Assembly (NCBI GenBank): GCA_029932035.1
Contig: JAOZQV010000227.1
Coordinates: 1-6,344, forward strand
Source of the DNA: Deltaproteobacteria bacterium
GTDB lineage: Bacteria; Desulfobacterota; DSM-4660; Desulfatiglandales; Desulfatiglandaceae
Length of the DNA: 6,344 nucleotides
Direction of reading: 5' to 3'
The position numbers and the translations under genes are program-made. Positions 4,177-6,344 of the stretch are shown one piece after another. Below the pieces are notes generated by a model. That model saw nothing but the letters and a program-made list of their open reading frames with translations. It was not told where the DNA came from and ran no database searches. The first letter of the stretch is position 1. Every line of letters begins with the position of its first letter.

Positions 4177-5108
4177 AAATAAAGACACCAAGCAAACTTG
4201 AAAAAATCCTTTCACGCGGACATTTAGCCGTCACCTCGGAATGTGGCCCGCCCAGAGGAAGCAACCCGAATGCCATTAAAGAAAAGGCAAAGATAATCAA
4301 AGACTATGTGGATGCCATTAATATCACTGACAACCAGACCGCCATGACGAGACTGTGCAGCCTGGCCTCGGTTATTCATTTGAAACAGATGGGCATAGAG
4401 CCGGTACTGCAAATGGTGGTGAGGGATCGAAACCGGATAGCCCTGCAGAGCGACATCTTAGGCGCGGCTTCTTTCGATATTTATAATGTGCTTTGTCTTT
4501 CAGGGGATCATCAGAAATTCGGGGACTGCCCGGAGGCGCAAAATGTGTATGACATTGATTCCATGCAATTGATCAGTGCTGTCAGGCATATGAGGGATGA
4601 AGGAAAATTTCTCGGAGGCGATGACATCAAGCGTCCCCCTCAACTTTTTGTGGGCGCGGCTGCCAATCCCTTTGCAGATCCATTTGAAGTGCGTATTCCG
4701 CGTCTTGCCAAGAAGATTGCAGCAGGGGCTGAATTTATTCAAACCCAATGCATATATAATATTGATAAATTTGAGTTATGGATGAAACAGGCAAGAGACC
4801 GGGGACTCCATGATCAGACCTTTATCATGGCCGGTGTAACCCCGATGAAATCAGCGGGTATGGCAAAATATATGAAGACCCGCGTCCCGGGAATGGACGT
4901 GCCTGAAGAGATCATCAAGAGGATGAGCGGCGTATCAAAAAAAGATCAACCAAAGGAAGGGATCAATATCTGCGTGGAGACCATTCAAAGGTTAAAAGAC
5001 GTGGAAGGAGTCAGGGGCTTTCATATAATGGCCATAGAGTGGGAAGAAATGGTTCCGGAAATTGTCGAACGAAGCGGCCTTTATCCCAGACCCAAAGTTG
5101 AATCCTAA
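4173..5108 (+). CDS. metF: methylene-tetrahydrofolate reductase, MetF type
   Basis: The 311-residue cytoplasmic flavoprotein has a TIM-barrel MTHFR fold. It interconverts 5,10-methylene-H4F and 5-methyl-H4F, supplying methionine synthesis or the methyl branch of the Wood-Ljungdahl pathway. Visible signatures are SECGPPRG (22-29, with E23 at the position of the catalytic Glu of E. coli MetF), ITDNQTA (51-57), MVVRDRNRIALQSD (81-94), LCLSGDHQ (107-114, D112), AAANPFADP (162-170), QTQCIYN (190-196) and HIMAIEWEE (284-292). These are typical of the short MetF that works with a separate MetV protein rather than of the NADH-dependent enterobacterial enzyme. The start at 4173 matches the family's N-terminus (E-I-K-T-x-S-K-L-E-K-I-L) although no Shine-Dalgarno precedes it. 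Ferredoxin and metV genes follow on the same strand. It looks complete. Confidence 0.95.
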   Translation: MEIKTPSKLEKILSRGHLAVTSECGPPRGSNPNAIKEKAKIIKDYVDAINITDNQTAMTRLCSLASVIHLKQMGIEPVLQMVVRDRNRIALQSDILGAASFDIYNVLCLSGDHQKFGDCPEAQNVYDIDSMQLISAVRHMRDEGKFLGGDDIKRPPQLFVGAAANPFADPFEVRIPRLAKKIAAGAEFIQTQCIYNIDKFELWMKQARDRGLHDQTFIMAGVTPMKSAGMAKYMKTRVPGMDVPEEIIKRMSGVSKKDQPKEGINICVETIQRLKDVEGVRGFHIMAIEWEEMVPEIVERSGLYPRPKVES

Positions 5109-5175
5109 AATTGAATAAGGTACAGTACTCTTCCCTTTGCTATTCCCGGATAGCGGTTGGGGGAGGTAGGAGCCA

Positions 5176-5562
5176 ATGTCATATTTTATAGTAAATGATA
5201 AATGCAACGGATGCCTTTCATGTGTAGAGAATTGTCCTGCAAACGCATTAAGCTGGCAAGATGACGATGGACAGCGGACTCTCCTGCACAACATGGCCCG
5301 CTGCGTCAGGTGTGCTAACTGCTGGAGAATATGCCCGCAGGAGGCAATTGAGTTCCAGCACTTTTTGGAGAACGAATGGGATGAAGTTGTAGCTCTCAGA
5401 TTGGTTCATTGTAAGATATGCGGTGAACCTATCTATACGGCAGATTTGGAAAAGACCTTATCCGAAAACATCGGTAGAGAGCTTGATCGCCTTTGTCCGA
5501 AACATAAGTACGCAGATTTTGCTGCAAGACAAGCTTTAATGAAGCCGCAAAAAAGAGGTTAG
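5176..5562 (+). CDS. 2x[4Fe-4S] ferredoxin with C-terminal Cys/His metal site
   Basis: The 128-residue protein has two complete cluster motifs, C10-x2-C13-x2-C16-x3-C20-P and C43-x2-C46-x2-C49-x3-C53-P. A C-terminal part follows with C79-K-I-C82-G and C107-P-K-H110, a likely zinc or rubredoxin-like site. This layout resembles the HycF/HyfH-type iron-sulfur subunits of hydrogenase and oxidoreductase complexes, more than a free bacterial ferredoxin. Two purine tracts (GGAGG at 5162-5166, AGGAG at 5168-5172) precede the ATG; the first has the better spacing. The gene sits 67 bp after metF and 12 bp before metV, so it most likely carries electrons to or from the MetF-MetV enzyme, perhaps as a bound subunit. 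The partner donor (hydrogenase, Hdr, Rnf or another) is not in the window. The identity of the fold is secure; the role is inference from position. Confidence 0.9.
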   Translation: MSYFIVNDKCNGCLSCVENCPANALSWQDDDGQRTLLHNMARCVRCANCWRICPQEAIEFQHFLENEWDEVVALRLVHCKICGEPIYTADLEKTLSENIGRELDRLCPKHKYADFAARQALMKPQKRG

Positions 5563-5574
5563 AGAGGCCAAAAA

Positions 5575-6243
5575 ATGATCGTAGGTGATCTGAAACCCTT
5601 AGATGAGATATCTGAATCAATCTCGAATTTCCAAAAAATCGCCATAGTTGCCTGTGGGGGATGCGTATCAATTTGCCTTTCAGGGGGCACGAAAAGCGCT
5701 GATGAGCTTGCAAGGAAGCTTGCGCATCCGAGGCATTACAGGTCTTTTCCACCGACCTTCGATACAACATCTATCCAGAGGCAGTGTGAGCGGGATTTTG
5801 TAAAGGCCTATCTCAATATTGCCCCTGATACAGAGGCAATCCTCTCCCTCGCCTGCGGCGCAGGTGTTCAGACAGTGGCGGAGATATTTGAGACCCTTCC
5901 TGTTATTCCAGCGCTCAATACCAGCTTTTTAGGATCATTGGATGCGCCGGGCATATGGCGGGAAAAATGTCAGGGATGTGGTGATTGCGTACTTGCATAT
6001 ACCGGTGGTATCTGTCCCGTGTCCCGGTGTGCCAAACGCCTTCTTAACGGCCCCTGCGGTGGTTCAAAAAACGGTAAGTGTGAAATAAGCGAGGATACTG
6101 ATTGCGCCTGGCAGTTGATAATTGACCGATTGAAGGCGCTCGGCAGACTCGATGATTATGAAAAGCTCTTCCCTGTCAAAGACTGGTCCCCTGACAGGGG
6201 GAAAGGCCCACGCGTAATGGGAATTGACAAGACAAGAGCCTGA
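5575..6243 (+). CDS. metV: MetV, Cys-rich partner subunit of methylene-H4F reductase
   Basis: The 222-residue protein matches the MetV/'MTHFR C-terminal' family found beside short MetF proteins in acetogens and Desulfobacterota. An N-terminal CGGCVSIC (C27, C30, C34) is followed by a Rossmann-like segment containing SLACGAGVQTVAE (C94). The C-terminal domain has KCQGCGDCVL (C132, C135, C138), GGICPVSRCA (C147, C152), LLNGPCGGSKNGKCE (C161, C169) and DCAWQLIIDRL (C177). These cysteines bind an iron-sulfur cluster and zinc in characterised MetVF complexes and pass electrons to MetF flavin. The ATG has GAGAGG at 5562-5567. It follows the ferredoxin gene by 12 bp and is complete. Codon style and spacing place metF, the ferredoxin gene and metV in one operon. 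Confidence 0.92.
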   Translation: MIVGDLKPLDEISESISNFQKIAIVACGGCVSICLSGGTKSADELARKLAHPRHYRSFPPTFDTTSIQRQCERDFVKAYLNIAPDTEAILSLACGAGVQTVAEIFETLPVIPALNTSFLGSLDAPGIWREKCQGCGDCVLAYTGGICPVSRCAKRLLNGPCGGSKNGKCEISEDTDCAWQLIIDRLKALGRLDDYEKLFPVKDWSPDRGKGPRVMGIDKTRA

Positions 6244-6267
6244 TGTTTGTGCTTTAATGTTCTATCA

Positions 6268-6303
6268 TTCAAGGGATTGGTTAGTTAAAACATTTCCCTT
6301 GAA
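6268..6303 (+). promoter_or_regulatory. hairpin in front of the next operon gene
   Basis: TTCAAGGGA (6268-6276) and TCCCTTGAA (6295-6303) form a perfect 9-bp stem with an 18-base loop in the 80-bp gap after metV. On the plus strand it is followed by A-rich sequence and the AAGGAGAG ribosome binding site, not by T, so it is not a standard rightward terminator. It could protect or process the mRNA, or limit access to the next ribosome binding site. Confidence 0.45.
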
Positions 6304-6323
6304 AAAAAGGAAAGGAGAGTAAT

Positions 6324-6344
6324 ATGGCAATAGAAAAAGAGCAA
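6324..6344 (+). CDS. start of a further operon gene, cut by the window end
   Basis: An ATG at 6324 is preceded by a strong Shine-Dalgarno (AAAGGAGAG, 6311-6319). Only seven codons are visible (MAIEKEQ), too few to identify. Its position right after metV, on the same strand, suggests it belongs to the same operon. An electron-transfer or one-carbon enzyme would fit, but that is a guess. Confidence 0.6.

Noticed and set aside
4160..4201. 13-residue upstream peptide from the first ATG of the duplication
   Set aside because: No ribosome binding site and no conserved feature; kept only as part of the duplication finding.
5139..5154. GCTAT/ATAGC hairpin between metF and the ferredoxin gene
   Set aside because: A 5-bp stem with a 6-base loop and no T-tract is too weak to call a terminator or regulator.
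1..6344. CRISPR array, tRNA, rRNA, riboswitch or transposase
   Set aside because: No regularly spaced direct repeats, cloverleaf, rRNA words, known aptamer core or transposase motif were seen on either strand.

Overview
The window looks like chromosomal DNA of an uncultured anaerobic bacterium, most probably a Desulfobacterota (deltaproteobacterial) sulfate reducer or syntroph. This is inferred from a MetF/MetV-type methylene-tetrahydrofolate reductase locus with a dicluster ferredoxin, decayed branched-chain amino acid (Liv) ABC transporter genes, an IclR regulator, and an intergenic repeat of the 'CGCAGAT/ATCTGCG' kind common in that group. No sequence search was run, so taxonomy is inference.

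Left part (1-2950) is a decayed accessory zone holding one intact gene. It starts with a small lipoprotein-like ORF (+) whose 3' end runs into the antisense of a truncated vapC PIN-toxin gene (-). Just upstream of vapC' on the minus strand lies an intact AAA+/DUF4143 ATPase gene (259-1608, -) with a near-consensus sigma-70 promoter. Behind it are an unusual nested palindrome cluster (1742-1775), the C-terminal piece of a HicB-family antitoxin (1785-1904, -), and a composite relic of a livHMGF operon. In that relic, pieces of LivH, LivM and LivF are joined by two internal deletions and share one reading frame, interrupted by a single TAG. An interspersed repeat separates this zone from the regulator.

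Middle part (2952-4172): an iclR-family regulator (-) is translationally coupled through an ATGA overlap to a 56-residue membrane protein. The divergent intergenic region carries two TTGACA/TGTCAA palindromes about 31 bp apart centre to centre, one covering the -35 box of the iclR promoter, plus candidate promoters for the rightward operon. A 13-bp tandem duplication covers the metF start codon.

Right part (4173-6344, +) is an intact operon: metF, a 2x[4Fe-4S] ferredoxin with an extra C-terminal zinc-type Cys/His site, metV, and the first 7 codons of a further gene. MetF is the flavin-dependent methylene-H4F reductase. MetV is its Cys-rich partner, and the ferredoxin placed between them is the likely electron carrier or wiring subunit. 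Together they suggest an electron-transfer-linked MTHFR of the Wood-Ljungdahl pathway. This operon and the IclR/small-membrane-protein pair are the functional core of the window; the left third is mostly wreckage.
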